64,000 nucleotides of DNA from Ischnura elegans. Its lineage: Eukaryota; Arthropoda; Insecta; Odonata; Coenagrionidae. A model generated the notes under the pieces. The model had not been told where the DNA came from. It saw only the letters and a program-made list of their open reading frames with translations, and did not search any database. The stretch spans positions 55,215,111 through 55,279,110 of the forward strand of contig NC_060247.1 in the NCBI RefSeq assembly GCF_921293095.1. The letters are read 5' to 3'. Within the stretch, counting starts at the first letter, position 1. Every line of letters begins with the position of its first letter. Shown here in pieces: positions 42,900 to 55,015 of the stretch. The position numbers and the translations under genes are program-made.

Positions 42900-44390
42900 T
42901 TAAATCTCTCCATGGATCACATTACGTAAGGTATACTCCTAATGACGTAAACATAATTATGGAAGGCTGCGATATCTCCAGGCGTAATATTACGTATGTT
43001 TGGCGTATATCCAATTTTTGAAGCAAAGAAGGTGAGCTGAATTAAAGGAGGTCGCGATCAATTTCAATAGGTAAAAGCAAAAGGAAAAGAATTTTGGCAA
43101 ATAAAAATTATGTTTTCCTATTGTTCCGTTCGCAATTTAAAGCACAAATAGCACACGAGATCCAATGTCAATGACAAATCTTGAAACATATATATGGGGG
43201 ATAAAAAATGCGTAAAATTATTTTTTTAAGTAATTAATTTGATCATAATTTTTATCGTTAGCCCACCTTGCGTGATTGGAATTAATTTGAATTTACAACA
43301 ATCTAATGGATAAATTACCATACCGTCCGGAAAATTAACTTCAAATCTGAATACATCAATTTTTTTCTCCGTTGATAAGTTCTCTTGCCAGAAAACTTCA
43401 ACTTTGTTTTCACCATAATAACCATTACCTTAACTATGTTTTTCAAACGTGAAATTTATTAATGATTTTTAAATATACATGTTCACATATCTCCTTCTAT
43501 TCAAGTTTTCACTGTGGTCACTAAATCTCAAAATTGAATCGTTTATAAAATTTTATTGAAATTACAGTTTTAACTTCTTCTCAGCTGGCCTGAGATACTT
43601 TGCATAATTGCTAAAAGAAAGTTCTTATGTCATAACGCTATCAATCATACAATTGCAAACATATCAATCGCCATGTCGGTGATTCCATCGAAGATTCGAC
43701 GAATCAGGTGACAGCGTTTCAACTAGAGATTGGATAATTGATCACTTTTTTTACAGTCCATTGTTAGGAAGTTTAAAAAGTTAAAAGACACGTATTTTCC
43801 ATTTTTCTATTCGTCGCCTACTTCTCGAGCGGTTCGCAGCAAAAAACGACCAAACGTTTTCATATGTAAGTTTATGACGTCACGTGCTCCTGTCGATCGG
43901 GTTTACCGCATTCAGTTACCCCTCCCCTCCTCGCTTCGCCCTCGCGTGGTTTTTTGTTAACGCTCATGAGAGCGATTCCTCCCGTGTGTACCTGAACGAT
44001 TAAAAAAAATGTGAATGCTAATGACGTCACCAACTCAGGAAACAAGCGTGGGCGACTTCCGCATTTTGTTCTCTGAAACTCATGACGGAATGGGTAAATT
44101 AATAAGTTCTTTTCCGCTTTCTCCTGTCTTTTCTTACAACTCACCGAATTCTTATATTGAATTACGATTAATGGTCTGGTTGAATGACTTCATTCCCTAC
44201 TCCAGGGATGCAAATCAAAGGTTTCGGGAAAAAAAGTTTTGCCAAAATGTTTTCCTACTTGTGCCCACACAAATTGTCTCCCACTTCTTCAATACACAGA
44301 TGCCAAGTAAGGTAAGGAGACCAGTCCGCGACTGAGTGAAACATAAAAGAGAGACCGCAAAGCTTTCTCCGTGGCCAATTTAGATATCTC
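42900..44390. other. No supported gene
   Basis: AT-rich to about 43780, then somewhat GC-richer to 44340. Frames at 43872-44335 on both strands are unrecognised. Confidence 0.35.
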
Positions 44391-44395
44391 AAGGA

Positions 44396-44848
44396 AAAAA
44401 TAATGAGGAAAGCGAATGCTCAGAATATTTTATTCGGTAGAAATAATGGTGAAAGCAACCGTGAATAACCAAATATCACTTTATTCGATACTTCTAGAAT
44501 CGACGCCATTACGTCATCATCAGGACTCAGTGGCATCGATACTAGCAGCACGGAATAAAAAAATTCTGTTGGTTTTAATACAGCTGCTTTCCTCATTATT
44601 TAATATTGATCCCCCACAAAGTTATGTCAGAAAATATTGCATTCATCTCATGGAAGTTTATGGACTCTACACAGCGTGAAGCCATGAAAAGGAGTCAGTT
44701 GAATTCGGTGTCCCGTGCCTTCTCCGGCTTCTGTAATAGACAGCTATTTATTCTCGAGATGGACAGCTGTTTATTCTCGAGATGGACAGCTATTTATTCT
44801 CGAGATGGAAAAAATAATGAAGAAAACGAATGCTCAGAATATTTTATT
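44396..44848 (+). repeat. Direct repeat pair enclosing a 23-bp tandem triplet
   Basis: A 38-bp segment (AATGAGGAAAGCGAATGCTC... at 44402) recurs at about 44816 (AATGAAGAAAACGAATGCTC...), offset 412-414. Just before the second copy a 23-bp unit starting GACAGCTATTTATTCTCGAG stands three times in tandem (44739-44807), with one substitution in the middle unit. Confidence 0.8.
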
Positions 44849-45035
44849 ATAATATTATCATACTATTGGTAATATTATCAACTAGCAGGCCACGCGGCAT
44901 TTTTATGGAAGGATAGTACCCGGGGAAGTGGGAAAAAAATTTAAGGGAGACAGTGAGCGGATGACGCTGAACGGTAAACAATGAAAAGAAAACGATTTCC
45001 GTGTAGCGTGCACGGGATCACCTCATACTCCACTC

Positions 45036-45304
45036 CATTGGGAGATTTAAGGGGGGGGGGCACGGGGGCACGTGCTGATACATAAAAAATACACAAAATT
45101 TTTAAAACAGTTATTACTGCGTTCGTTTTATTTTGGTTGTTACAGGACCTTAGTCATTTAATATAATATTAATTACTTTCATATCGAAACACAGAGAATA
45201 TTTTATAAAGTAATTATTGTATTTTGTTTATAATCTCAAATTGGAGAACACCCGTCAGACCCTTGTGCCCCCCCCTCCAGAAAAAACTCCTGGATCCACC
45301 CCTG
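45036..45304 (-). mobile_element. hAT-like C/G-rich short element, minus orientation
   Basis: The - strand begins CAGGGGTGGATCCAGGAG and, after a G-run and GCACAAGGG, ends in a second poly(C)/CACGTGCCCCCGTG block and a decayed terminus at 45036. The organisation matches the cleaner element at 61730-61920. Flanks show no target duplication. Confidence 0.55.
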
Positions 45305-45309
45305 CCCAA

Positions 45310-46430
45310 ATCCACAACATTGTTATGTGCGCGTACGTGCGTGGAACAAAAACGTCGTTTGAACGTATGCCCCTGCAAAAATTTTTGGACTGAGAATATT
45401 AAAAGGCGTGTGTAGTATCCTTTTTTGTTTTCCCTTTGAGAGTGTTAAGAGGTGTGCCGAACGGAAGCTTTCCTAATTGCAGAAGTTGCATGATATGACG
45501 TAACAAATTTTAATGAGAAAATGACGCAAAGGACGCATTGGAAGTAACCGTTATATACATAGATTCCATCGCGAGGTTAGAAAAGATGGATTTAAATAAC
45601 ATCATTTCTATTCGCATGCGTCCATTTATTTTTAAAAATTGAAAATATTCCGCCGGGTATCCGCAAACACACGAGAAGGTAACCGCTGATGACTGAGAAG
45701 CCACGTGTTAGGCTTAGATTCTTAAGTACTTATGAATATGGATCTTTAAGAGTGACGAACGTCATTTTAGAACCGTAATATATTTCTACGTCCGATAGAA
45801 CCGATAAAATGGGCGAGGTACTTTCCAGAGCGCAGAGGTAATGGCATTCGTTTTTCTCTAGAACTTAGCACAAAAAATACTGCCGATAATCACAGATACC
45901 ATAGAAATATTTAAATACGCATGGCTCATTGGCACGACATTTTATGCATAGCATCTTTAATTGACTTTTGGGATCCTGGAGGGACATTATTACACGCCTT
46001 GAATTCCTATCTCCTACACTGACGCACAATTCCCACGTCATAAGTAACTAAATTTATTAATTTATTTATCCCTAAACCAATTTTCACGTACAACATTCTC
46101 ACCTTTACCTTCACAGTTTGCGGAACTTTTCAGCGGCTTTTATCAATTGAGATTCAGCATAGTGGCTGCACTTAAAACAAATCATTCCCCATGGATCAGA
46201 AGGCAACGTTTGGCATAAATATTCCCCGTCAAAGCATCGCTCATTCTTTCCCTTAGTTTTAACTAGCACCGACATAGGGATTTTTGACTCTCAGTGCACT
46301 TGTATTAGTTCGTCTTCTTTGCTTCGCCCAATATTCTCTGGTGGAAAACCAATTGTTTCAATACACAAAACTGCTGAAGAATTCGAAAGACAAGATGACG
46401 CGAGGGCTTAAAAACAATGAAATAAACTTT
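45310..46430. other. No supported feature
   Basis: No recognisable gene or repeat. The frame at 45510-45704 (-) is unremarkable. Confidence 0.35.
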
Positions 46431-46435
46431 CCCGG

Positions 46436-46685
46436 CGCATGCTATTTGTGAAGGCAGCTGGGCTGCTCCACCGGGTATCTCCCTTATGGCTGCCGGCGTA
46501 TCGTGGTATGAGGCACACTCCATCTTCAAGGCTGAGGATGGAGTTTTCTTCAGCCCTGAGTATGGAGTACGACTCGTACCCCGAAACTTCGGCATTCATG
46601 GAGGAGAATATCAGGTGCAGCATCCAAGCATCCTTCACTACCTGCTTAGAAACAATCATTACGAGCTAATGAGACAAATTTAAAA
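46436..46685. other. Coding-like but unassigned island
   Basis: GC-richer, with open frames on both strands, including + 46486-46683 (MAAGVSWYEAHSIFKAEDGV...). CTCCATCTTCAAGGCTGAGG and TCAGCCCTGAGTATGGAGT are locally inverted. More likely a repeat than an exon, since no splice sites frame it clearly. Confidence 0.2.
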
Positions 46686-46848
46686 TACCATAGACCAGGG
46701 GTCTCCAAAATACGGCCAGCGGAGAGCTTTTATCCGGCCCGCGCACTCGTTTCAAGTAGCGCGCGATTCTCGCTCGTTTAACTCTGTGAGACGCCGCTAG
46801 GAGCATTGCAGCGCTGTACTGCACGTCAAAGTCGCCTTCCTTTTATAG

Positions 46849-46954
46849 TCTGAGGGGTACCTGATGATGCTGAAAAGCGAAACCGGTCGTATTAATAAAT
46901 GTAAAATTGTGGAAATTGCTCCTGCTTTTTCATTTTCATTTTTCATTTTCATTT
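46849..46954 (+). mobile_element. Short Penelope-like element fragment nested in the hAT element
   Basis: About 106 bases flanked by GCCTTCCTTTTATAG (46834-46848) and GCCTTCCTTTATAG (46955-46968), a target duplication with one T missing. It begins near the hammerhead motif, continues ATTAATAAATG...AAATTGTGGAAATTGCTCC (compare TTAAAATATTGTGGAAAAGTGCT at 37191), and ends in a CATTTT-type tail. Severe 5' truncation is usual for such retroelements. Confidence 0.75.
46856..46893 (+). ncRNA. Hammerhead ribozyme motif, type I, near-complete core
   Basis: GGTAC (46856-46860, stem I), CTGATGA (46861-46867, canonical core), T (46868, extra unpaired base), GCT-GAAA-AGC (46869-46878, stem II with tetraloop), GAAA (46879-46882 region), then CCGG and TC ending at 46888, with predicted cleavage after GGTC and GTATT (46889-46893) pairing with GGTAC. 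Stem III is the loopless palindrome ACCGGT, so folding as a single copy is doubtful and a dimer would be favoured. Hammerheads of this kind are known from Penelope-like elements. Activity is inferred, not shown. Confidence 0.65.
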
Positions 46955-47130
46955 GCCTTCCTTTATAGCTATAACAATTCGTAAGTAAGAAATACGCCAC
47001 CGGATACTTCAGCAGACGTTGGTATCGAATACTTCAGTCATCAGTAAATTTGCTATCCGGCCCGCGGGGCGATTCGGAACTTGGAATGTGGCCCTCGTGG
47101 CCTAGTAAATTGGAGACCCCTGCCATAGAC

Positions 47131-48400
47131 GAAGAAGAGGATGTCGAATAAATCATTTATTGAACACAACTTATGTTTCCAATAAGACATATAGCGTGCG
47201 GATCTAAAGAGTAGAAAGGTCCATTAAACAGACATATGTAAATGTTGATGACTTTAGACAACCCGCCTTTACCGTCACGAACGTAATGTACCCATTTCAC
47301 GCTGAAAGCAGCGATACGGATCTGCATAAATGTTCTTTGGCTTGCGGTACCGAGCGCGGTTTGCGTGGGTTGTGGACAATAGCAAGAGTGTTGAGCTTGT
47401 GCTGCAGGTCAATAGCACTCCATAGAGGGGAAAAGTTGTGAAGGACCGTGAGAGGAGAGTATGCACTGGCGCCTGCTGCGGCATTGTCCGACCACCTCAA
47501 AGGACTGCTCGTGATATATTGGACGAGGTTAGTTGAGGGGAATTGGGGCAGGCACAAAGAAAGAAAGACGCAGTAATACGATGTGGTGTGGACGAACTTA
47601 AATGATGAGTGAGCAAGAATTTTAGTATGGAGGATTCTTTAGTCGGCCATAAAAAATTGAAAATGGCGGAAAAATTGACTTTTGGGATACCATCCGTCAC
47701 TCATTCGGCTCCTGCACCCGAACCAGTCCACTAATCCGAAATGTCTTTACTGACTAAAAAACTAGAAAGATAGGCGCTTTCTCTAACGATAATTTACCAT
47801 CTCTATACCAAGCGATGACTCCGCAATGAATCGTCAAATTTTAAAAATGATCGAGATTAAAAAAAAATTGTATATGAGAAACGGAGGATCTCGTCGGTGA
47901 CTTCAACGATCGCCAACCGGGACGCCTGGCAGAACGCATATCAACAATGCACTGAATTTCAAATATTTATTTTCACGACTTCCGAGAGTGGTACGGCATT
48001 GAAATCCACGTGGATAATGACTGACAGATGCCACTACGCAGCGCTTGGTGGAGATTTCGGAATTTTCCATTCAGAACGACTGCACCCCGAAGAAAACCTA
48101 CTTTTAGGGAGGGCAGAATTTTTTTTTGGACGGTGAGGGACCAATAGTGAACCGAGGGAAAAATCCGAAAACCCCCGATTCCCCCCTCCTTTCCCTCCAA
48201 GAATATTGAAAATGGGGGAAAAATCAACTTTGAAGTAGCTGCCACACGACTGCGAAGGCGGCCGCGGAGAAGCTGGGGGTGGCAATTCTTTCCCACTGGC
48301 GGGAGTAATAGGGGCGGAGTCCTCTCTTGTAGACGAGCGGGAAGCGCCGCGAGTTTTCCCTATAGCTTCAAACGATTTTCGAGAAGGTCGATTCTAAGTC
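47131..48400. other. GC-richer region, no assignable gene
   Basis: Mixed GC-rich patches (47270-47720, 47880-48350). ATTGAAAATGGCGGAAAAATTGACTTT-like text at 47657 recurs as ATTGAAAATGGGGGAAAAATCAACTTT at 48207, suggesting an old duplication. Frames on both strands overlap and show no family. Confidence 0.3.
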
Positions 48401-48978
48401 TTTTTGTCGTATTTCGTTGTAAACATTTGTATGAATCAATCAATCAGTCAGTGGACGGAAGTGGGTTTTATTGTATAATTTAGATTAGAGCTGGTGACCA
48501 ATGTACCAACGTGATAGTGTGGTCTGTCAAGTTTATAACTTTTTTATGCTATTCCTCTTGATTTTGAAAATTGATCGCTTTTAACCCATCGCTGCGCTGC
48601 GGACATTTTTGAAAAAATTTAAAACATGTCCAAAGAGGCAACAAAATCAAGCTTCAACGGGACGGAATAGTACCTCCTCTATGCAGTACCCTTGTGCGTG
48701 AGCTTACGCTGGCACATGAAGATTCCTCAGTTGGCCATTACATGTGTTGCCACCCACCGCGCATTTAAATGGGCACACTAAAGTTGCCACCCGCCCCGTT
48801 GCATTTGTCGAGTGATCCGGATTTCACGGAGATGAAGTCTGTTAACTGAAATTTATATCCGTTATGATATAATACATCATTATATATTTCTGCCTTCTGC
48901 CAGAAATAAAGCCGTTCGAAAGCCCCAGAAAGATTCATCGCATTAGTTCTCCGGGGAAATATCGAATATAATGTACCA

Positions 48979-49088
48979 ATATTTAAATAAATAAAAAATC
49001 GTAGCACTTTTTCACCATTTTTTTACTGCGGAGAACGCAGTAAAAATTTTTGCAGAAAAGTGCTACGGTCTTTTATTTATTCAAATAT
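48979..49088. mobile_element. Foldback related to Penelope-like element ends
   Basis: Arms CAATATTTAAATAAATAAAA...CGTAGCACTTTTTC...TTTACTGCG and CGCAGTAAA...GAAAAGTGCTACGGTC...TTTATTTATTCAAATAT surround a 4-base loop. GAAAAGTGCTAC..TCTTTTATTTAT matches the right arm at 37203. No hammerhead core is present. Confidence 0.55.
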
Positions 49089-49109
49089 GTCTAGCTTCCA
49101 CCAATTGAA

Positions 49110-52100
49110 GCCTGAATCTGTAGAACTTATAATTTACCAAAGTCATTCACCATCCAATGTTATTCTTTGTGAGCGCAAAAACTGTATTGTATACATTGGT
49201 TATAAATGGATTGGTATGCACTTTTAGCCAAGCCCCGGACTTATTTGAAAACCGATTCATTTGTGTCCCAAGTGGGAAATCAAACTCACACGGGATGGAT
49301 GGGCCTTCTTTGTAAAGTCCCTAAGTGTTTGCAGACCGATAAACGGCACGGATGTCATTCTCGTGAACATTTCAAAATATAATCTTCTTATTGTATTTCA
49401 TGGAGCCACTCGTCATGACGGCTTGTCTGAAGCCTAGGGTATCACCTTGAAAATTTCAGTTCTTATAGAGTTAGGCCCTTCTCAGAACTTGCCTGTGTCA
49501 AAAATATCAAAATATAGTCTCGATATTTCTGTACGGGAAGGTACAATAGAAAGATGCAGCACAGTATAACTAGGTGTTGAAGGAATTATAACTTTGCTTT
49601 ATACACATGGTACCTATTTTGTTCCATTATGTGGAAGTAGCAAAATTTTGACTCCTTCAACTCCTACGATAAAAGATTTACACCAAATAACGCCCACTAC
49701 TTTATCATTCAGTCAAGCAAAATGATAATAAAAAGGTGGTGTGAACTGTAAAAAAAAGCGTGATTCAAATTTCCTTCAAAAAATTAATATAAAAAATATT
49801 TCTTCCACTTTCAATGAATATTAAACTATCCTCCTGGAGCAGAAATTATGTGCAATGTGTTCGGATACAAAAGAATACCAAAAATGGACAAAGAAAAACT
49901 ATTGGCTCCAAAATTTTCTCGCAAAATCTAGTTGAAGATACGTTATTGAAAATTACAGTATATCAATTACATGATGGAAATAAATTGACCAGTTTCCGAG
50001 TTATGGGTGACCACATTTGGCGCTTCGCTCGAACATAACATAAAAAGGATACTTGTTTTCCTAACAGTTACGTTAAAATCCATAGTAATGAGTTTCTTAG
50101 TTGAGATTTGAGCCATAAAACAACGCATAATTGAAGAAAACAAACATTGCGATGCAATTAGTAATTCCCTCCCAGTTATTTAGTTGTTCCAAACTCAGAG
50201 CGCACGTAATTTCTGCACCGGTAGTTGCTGTACTTAAGTGACCGCTTATAAGGAATGATCGTCAAATCAATTTTACGTTTAACAGTAAAATATTAAAAGC
50301 TACTTCAAACAAACTTACCATTTCCTAAAGCAAAACAGACGATGGTTACGGTGATATTTCAGTATCAGACAGATTACATATACACGCTTTGAACATGGCT
50401 CTCGATGAATGATAATAATTCATTTTCCCTATTCACATAAAACTAACTGATTTTAACGACCGATTTTCGAACCCATATAGTATATAGGCCATTAACATGT
50501 GGTTAACGCAGCGCGTTAAAATCCACGTCCTGAGAATCGACGAAATTAGCGAGAAAATATGTGATAAATTATTTTCCTCCATTCGATCACTTAAACGTCA
50601 GTATATCCAGAGAGACACTTTCCCACGGACTTAACAAACATGAGTACATAAGAGCTTTCCGTTATCACATGGAACTGATTGAAACGGCTCCGTCCGTTAT
50701 TGAAACAAAATTATCTGCTTACCTAGTTCACACCGGTAAACTAAGTTCAGATTATCTCAACATTTCCAGTTTTTGATCTCAGGAGAAGGTACGTACCGGA
50801 GACAAGACGACTCCCGTTTGAAATATTGTGCTGTTGGATTTTTTGAGGCAATAAGACTCGTGCACTTGGGATTATGGTCGGCAGTCCTCACCTTGCTCTC
50901 CCTCTCACCTTGCAAGATAATCCGGGCATGAACGTCGCAGGTCTACAATGGGATAAAACAAGAAACGTAGTTCTCCCATTAGGCATGACAGAGAAGGACA
51001 GCAATCTTAATATTCGCTGAAAATCGGATGGCTACGACCTAGTGTATTGCCAAGGGGCTTTCTCGGTATGCTTGTGAATTCTCGTATCGCGTGTTTCTCA
51101 TTAAGTTAACTGCACATTACACAAGCCTATAGCGGAAAACAATATATTTGCTACAGCTAACAATATTTAATTCAATTAAAGTTTTAATTTCAATGCTAAT
51201 GATATTTTATAATTAAGTAAAGTAGGATTCTCGCTTACCTCACTTTTTAAATTTTCAAAATTGAAAAAAATAAAGTAACTATGAAGATCTCTTCATGGAA
51301 ATTGATGGAAGAGAATTTAATTAATTGGGCCAGATTCATGGAAAAAATTAAAAGAAATGTTTTGTATTATTTCGCAATATATCTTTTATACTGGTGTGCA
51401 AATATGTATAAGCATCAATGCCGTAAAGATTGCCAGCCACTTTATGTAACGTTTATTTAACGTTCGTGCGGGTTTCTTAAACGTGATTAATTGAATTTCC
51501 TTAACTCCCTAGCGCTGATTAAGCGCACTTGAATGCTACAATTGGGAACATCAAACGTCTTTGACAAATGATTATGGGATAATGTTAATTACAGAATCAT
51601 GTACTGTCCAACTAACGTATCACTATTCAGCAATAGGATACTCAGTAGAATGAACGATGCATTCTTGATGAATGCTACTTTATACAACAAAAAATACCTA
51701 CGTTCATTAATCATCCAGTATGAACTGTAAGATAGAGTATGATGAGCAAACTTCACCTACTGCTAAAATTCTATAGTTCGCTTCAAGCTACCACAAAAAA
51801 ACGTTATATTACATCTTTTCAGCAAGTTTAAACTTCCAAACACAAAAGCACTGCGAAATGGAACTTCAGAAGCTCACCTCGATCGTCCACTTACAGTGGG
51901 AGGGGTTAGCGGGTTTCCTGGAATTTCCTACACTCTCCCATCGGCTAAGACTTGGTTCGTAGAGACAAGAGGACTCCTTCAGCCTCAGATAGGACGAAAA
52001 CACGTATTTCTCATCATATCGGACATTGACAGGGAGAAGAAGTTAGACCGGCTTGACATCCGATAGACGACGCCAGATAAACGACGTCGTTAAAACGGTA

Positions 52101-52830
52101 ATATGCGTATATCACTGCCGAAGGCTCACCAGCTGCAGTGAACCTTATGAAACATGGATGAATATTCATTGAAACCTCTTTCGAGTCCATAAAAATACCT
52201 ACGGAGAATTCGATAGCTTCTGTAGTACGTACTTCATGAACTACAAGAAGGGATTTGCAGAGGCGCGAAGTAATTTACATACTTACGTAAACATAATTGT
52301 TAATTCATGAGGATTACTTGAATATGTATAATATTGCCGACCTATAACTAAATTTCATCGGTGCAGGTAACAGGAATATCGTCCATTGTGGCGGAAAATA
52401 ACAAGTAATTCTAGTAGGAACATATGGACTCTTACTATTTTATTACTGTACTATCGGAACTATTTTGTCGACCGATTATTCATTAAATCGAATTTGAAAA
52501 GTTTACACCAGTATTTTCACAGTGCCAATACTTTAAAATTTGAGATGAAGGCGAATTTTAGCAGACGCCAAATTTAGATATTTGAAATTTTCAAGGTAAT
52601 AGCAAAGGTTTAAAATTAGTATTTATTCACCAATAGGACAAAATATGACCGTCAGAGAGGGAGTCATGAGACTTTTTAACACATAGTTTTGAAATATTAT
52701 AAATATTAAACCATTTCGGCTCATAATGAAAATTATAATCCATTTCGCTCTGAAGAATTACACACCATCGTTGGAATATTATTCAAGTTAAAGATTCAAA
52801 CATGTTATCACAATTACATAACATCAACCT
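49110..52830. other. No supported gene in 3.7 kb
   Basis: AT-rich with small frames only (49814, 50561, 52386). A slightly GC-richer stretch at 51880-52090 is unrecognised. Confidence 0.4.
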
Positions 52831-52837
52831 CTTTTAA

Positions 52838-53461
52838 AATTTCACAAAGCTACTTAGCCTTAAAGAAGCTGGAAGACACCACCATGCTCGTAGATTCGTA
52901 GCAGCAAAACACAAACTTTCTCGATGGATGAGCCAAACAGTCTTCATTGGCATGGAATTTTTTAGCTCTTCTATAATTATTTCTCAGTATTTTGGAAATT
53001 GCAATGCAACAATCACCTTTTGCTCTTCAATTCAATGTCTGCTCCCACAAATCTTGCCACCCTTAACAGTGTTACAACTCTCTTGCCAAATTGTAAAACA
53101 TAGAAACCCAAATCCCCGCGAGGCGCTAACTACTGCAGTTTTATCCTCTTTATCCCTTTGTTATATATCCTGTCTCCGACTTCAATCAGACATAAAATTC
53201 TTTTACTATGCCTTTAACTCCCTCCTCGACAGTCTTGATATAGTTTCCTTTCTTCAACATCTGAGTACCATCCCGCCACCCAACTTTACTCCATATGGCT
53301 ATACTATACTATATACCCAGGCTATCAGTAATCAAAGCTCTCCATTTCACCGCCTTCCTCTTCTGATAAATTCTCTCCCGGCTGATTTTGATCCGTTTTC
53401 TTTGTCAATAAAAACTTTTACTCACTTTCCATCATCATATTTAGCGCTTAATTGGATATGA
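52838..53461 (+). pseudogene. LINE (jockey-like) reverse transcriptase C-terminus
   Basis: Open frame of about 207 codons from after a TAA at 52835 to TGA at 53461, with an internal ATG at 52928. The C-terminal half (SCLRLQSDIKFFYYAFNSLLDS, then NQSSPFHRLPLLINSLPADFD, PFSLSIKTFTHF) has the pattern of the C-terminal tail of jockey-type non-LTR retrotransposons (RR..DL.FLYK.LNGL.D ... NSPL.R...LYN.LP..ID.FSLS...F). The catalytic domain is missing. The N-terminal half (KLLSLKEAGRHHHARRFVAA) is unrecognised and may be unrelated. Confidence 0.45.
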
Positions 53462-53579
53462 CTGGATAAATACTGAGATTGAGGCCACGGAAATCGGATT
53501 GCTGTTTTTTTTCTTGATTTAAAATTGTAATTCGTAATTGCACTTATAAGAACTAAAAATTAACAACTAAAGATGAGTT

Positions 53580-53712
53580 ATGAGTGCTCTCTAGGTTAGC
53601 AGGGTTGGTGTATGTGTACTTTTTTATTAAATTAAATTAATTTTTAGTTGTCATGAGTGCTCTCTAGGCTGGCAGGCTTGGTGTATGCGTACTTTTTTAT
53701 TAAAATAAAATA
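53580..53712 (+). repeat. Tandem pair of about 73-bp units, likely LINE 3' tail
   Basis: ATGAGTGCTCTCTAGGTTAG...GTACTTTTTTATTAAATTAAA at 53580 is repeated at 53653 with a few substitutions, ending in TTAAAATAAAATAAA. Position right after the LINE frame suggests 3' UTR repeats. Confidence 0.75.
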
Positions 53713-53719
53713 AACAAGA

Positions 53720-54890
53720 TGGCCAAATTATTTGAACAAAATAGAAGAATTATGGCTATCATGTCAAAAAACAAAACTTATAGTCGTCTCAAATCTTCTT
53801 ATCCACTGCACTGCCATCTTAGATGAATCGCAGTAGAATAAAACCAATACCTATCCCTTAATGTTCGAACGTAGGTTTCCGCGGCGATGGTTTGATCTCT
53901 TAAGTTTCCGAAATTGCCATGCTAACTTTATTGGTGATACAACTCCACATTTGCGGTTTTACGCCCAGGTAAATTATTTGTACGACCATTATTACAATTT
54001 CCATTTTTTTTCTTCAACACCCAATGATTTCACTCAGTCAGCTAAAAATAACTTGGGTAAGAGTCGCATACGGCATGGTAAAGATACTAAGCAGCACGCA
54101 TCAACATCTTAATCAGAAAGCATCGGCATACCGCACACTGTTACCGCAGACTGTTATCATACATACCGCATACTGCAATCACGAAACATAAAATAATTCA
54201 AAATATGTTTACTCAGGATACCAATTCGATACCATAAAATGGTATAAAACATCGAAGTCGAAACAGAAATATTGCACACCAATTTGCGCACTCAAGGGGG
54301 TGAGCTAATTGGCAGGTGAGTAATATGTGTCTCATGTATATCACATAAATAACACATATGTGTCATGATGTTGAACTGGAATAATCTGGAGATATCCTCT
54401 CCAAATTCAATTTCATGGGAATTCCTTCCATGGTTTTCACCTTCTTAGTTGTAATGACTCCCGCGGCAAAACGGTTTGTCACCAAAAAGGCAAAGTATGA
54501 ACGATTTCGACAGTGGGATGTTGGTAAACTTGAAAGCCATGAGATCAAGTCCCTTTCTTCTCCTTAGACAAGCGTGAGAAATAGACACGCGACGATGATC
54601 ACGTCTACTGCACACTCGACTCACGAATACGAAAGTATCTGCTCATGACCTTTATCCCATTTTGGCCGGGGGATGGTGCAATTTCGCGCAAGTTAAGCAA
54701 AAATCAACGCCATGGAGATACTTAAGGTTATATTCCTGTTTGAATGAAATTCCTCTTTAAAGTGTGAGGAACCACTTACCATTCTCGATTAATTTGGTCG
54801 TTTTGAGTATTATTATTTTTGTGTGCAATTTTATAACCTATTTTATTGAATACTTTCGTAATTTGTCCAGATAATTTATTAACCTTTTCC
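53720..54890. other. No supported feature
   Basis: AT-rich. Small frames at 53861-54112 (+) and 54363-54548 (-) have no support. Confidence 0.4.
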
Positions 54891-54896
54891 CTACTA

Positions 54897-55015
54897 CACA
54901 CGTATATATACGTGTGGACGTTTCCTGACCCGTGAGAAGACGGCCGTATATTTACGTGTGAGATTTTCCTGGTCAGGAGAACGAAAGCCGTATATATACG
55001 TGTTCTAGCTCTCCC
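54897..55015. repeat. 44-bp tandem repeat, three units, built on a palindrome
   Basis: CGTATATATACGTGTG starts at 54901, a variant CGTATATTTACGTGTG at 54945 and CGTATATATACGTGT at 54989, exactly 44 bases apart. The first is the core of a perfect 20-bp palindrome CACACGTATATATACGTGTG (54897-54916). TTTCCTG and GAGAA recur at the same place in units 1 and 2. Confidence 0.85.

Larger units (their letters stand above)
46696..47122. mobile_element. Non-autonomous hAT element with perfect target duplication
   Basis: Perfect 13-bp terminal inverted repeats CAGGGGTCTCCAA (46696-46708) and TTGGAGACCCCTG (47110-47122), flanked on both sides by the same 8-mer CCATAGAC (46688-46695, 47123-47130), as hAT transposition produces. 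Subterminal GGCCCGC-rich sequence is also typical. No transposase. It hosts the PLE fragment at 46849-46954. Confidence 0.92.

Noticed and set aside
44505-44530. CTGATGATGACG on the - strand as a further hammerhead
   Set aside because: A stem II-like GACG..GCGTC follows but the required GAAA is missing (GATTC instead) and stem I does not pair.
49200-49320. Third tRNA-SINE copy
   Set aside because: A weak B-box-like GAGTTTGATTTC on the - strand has no A box and no shared body.
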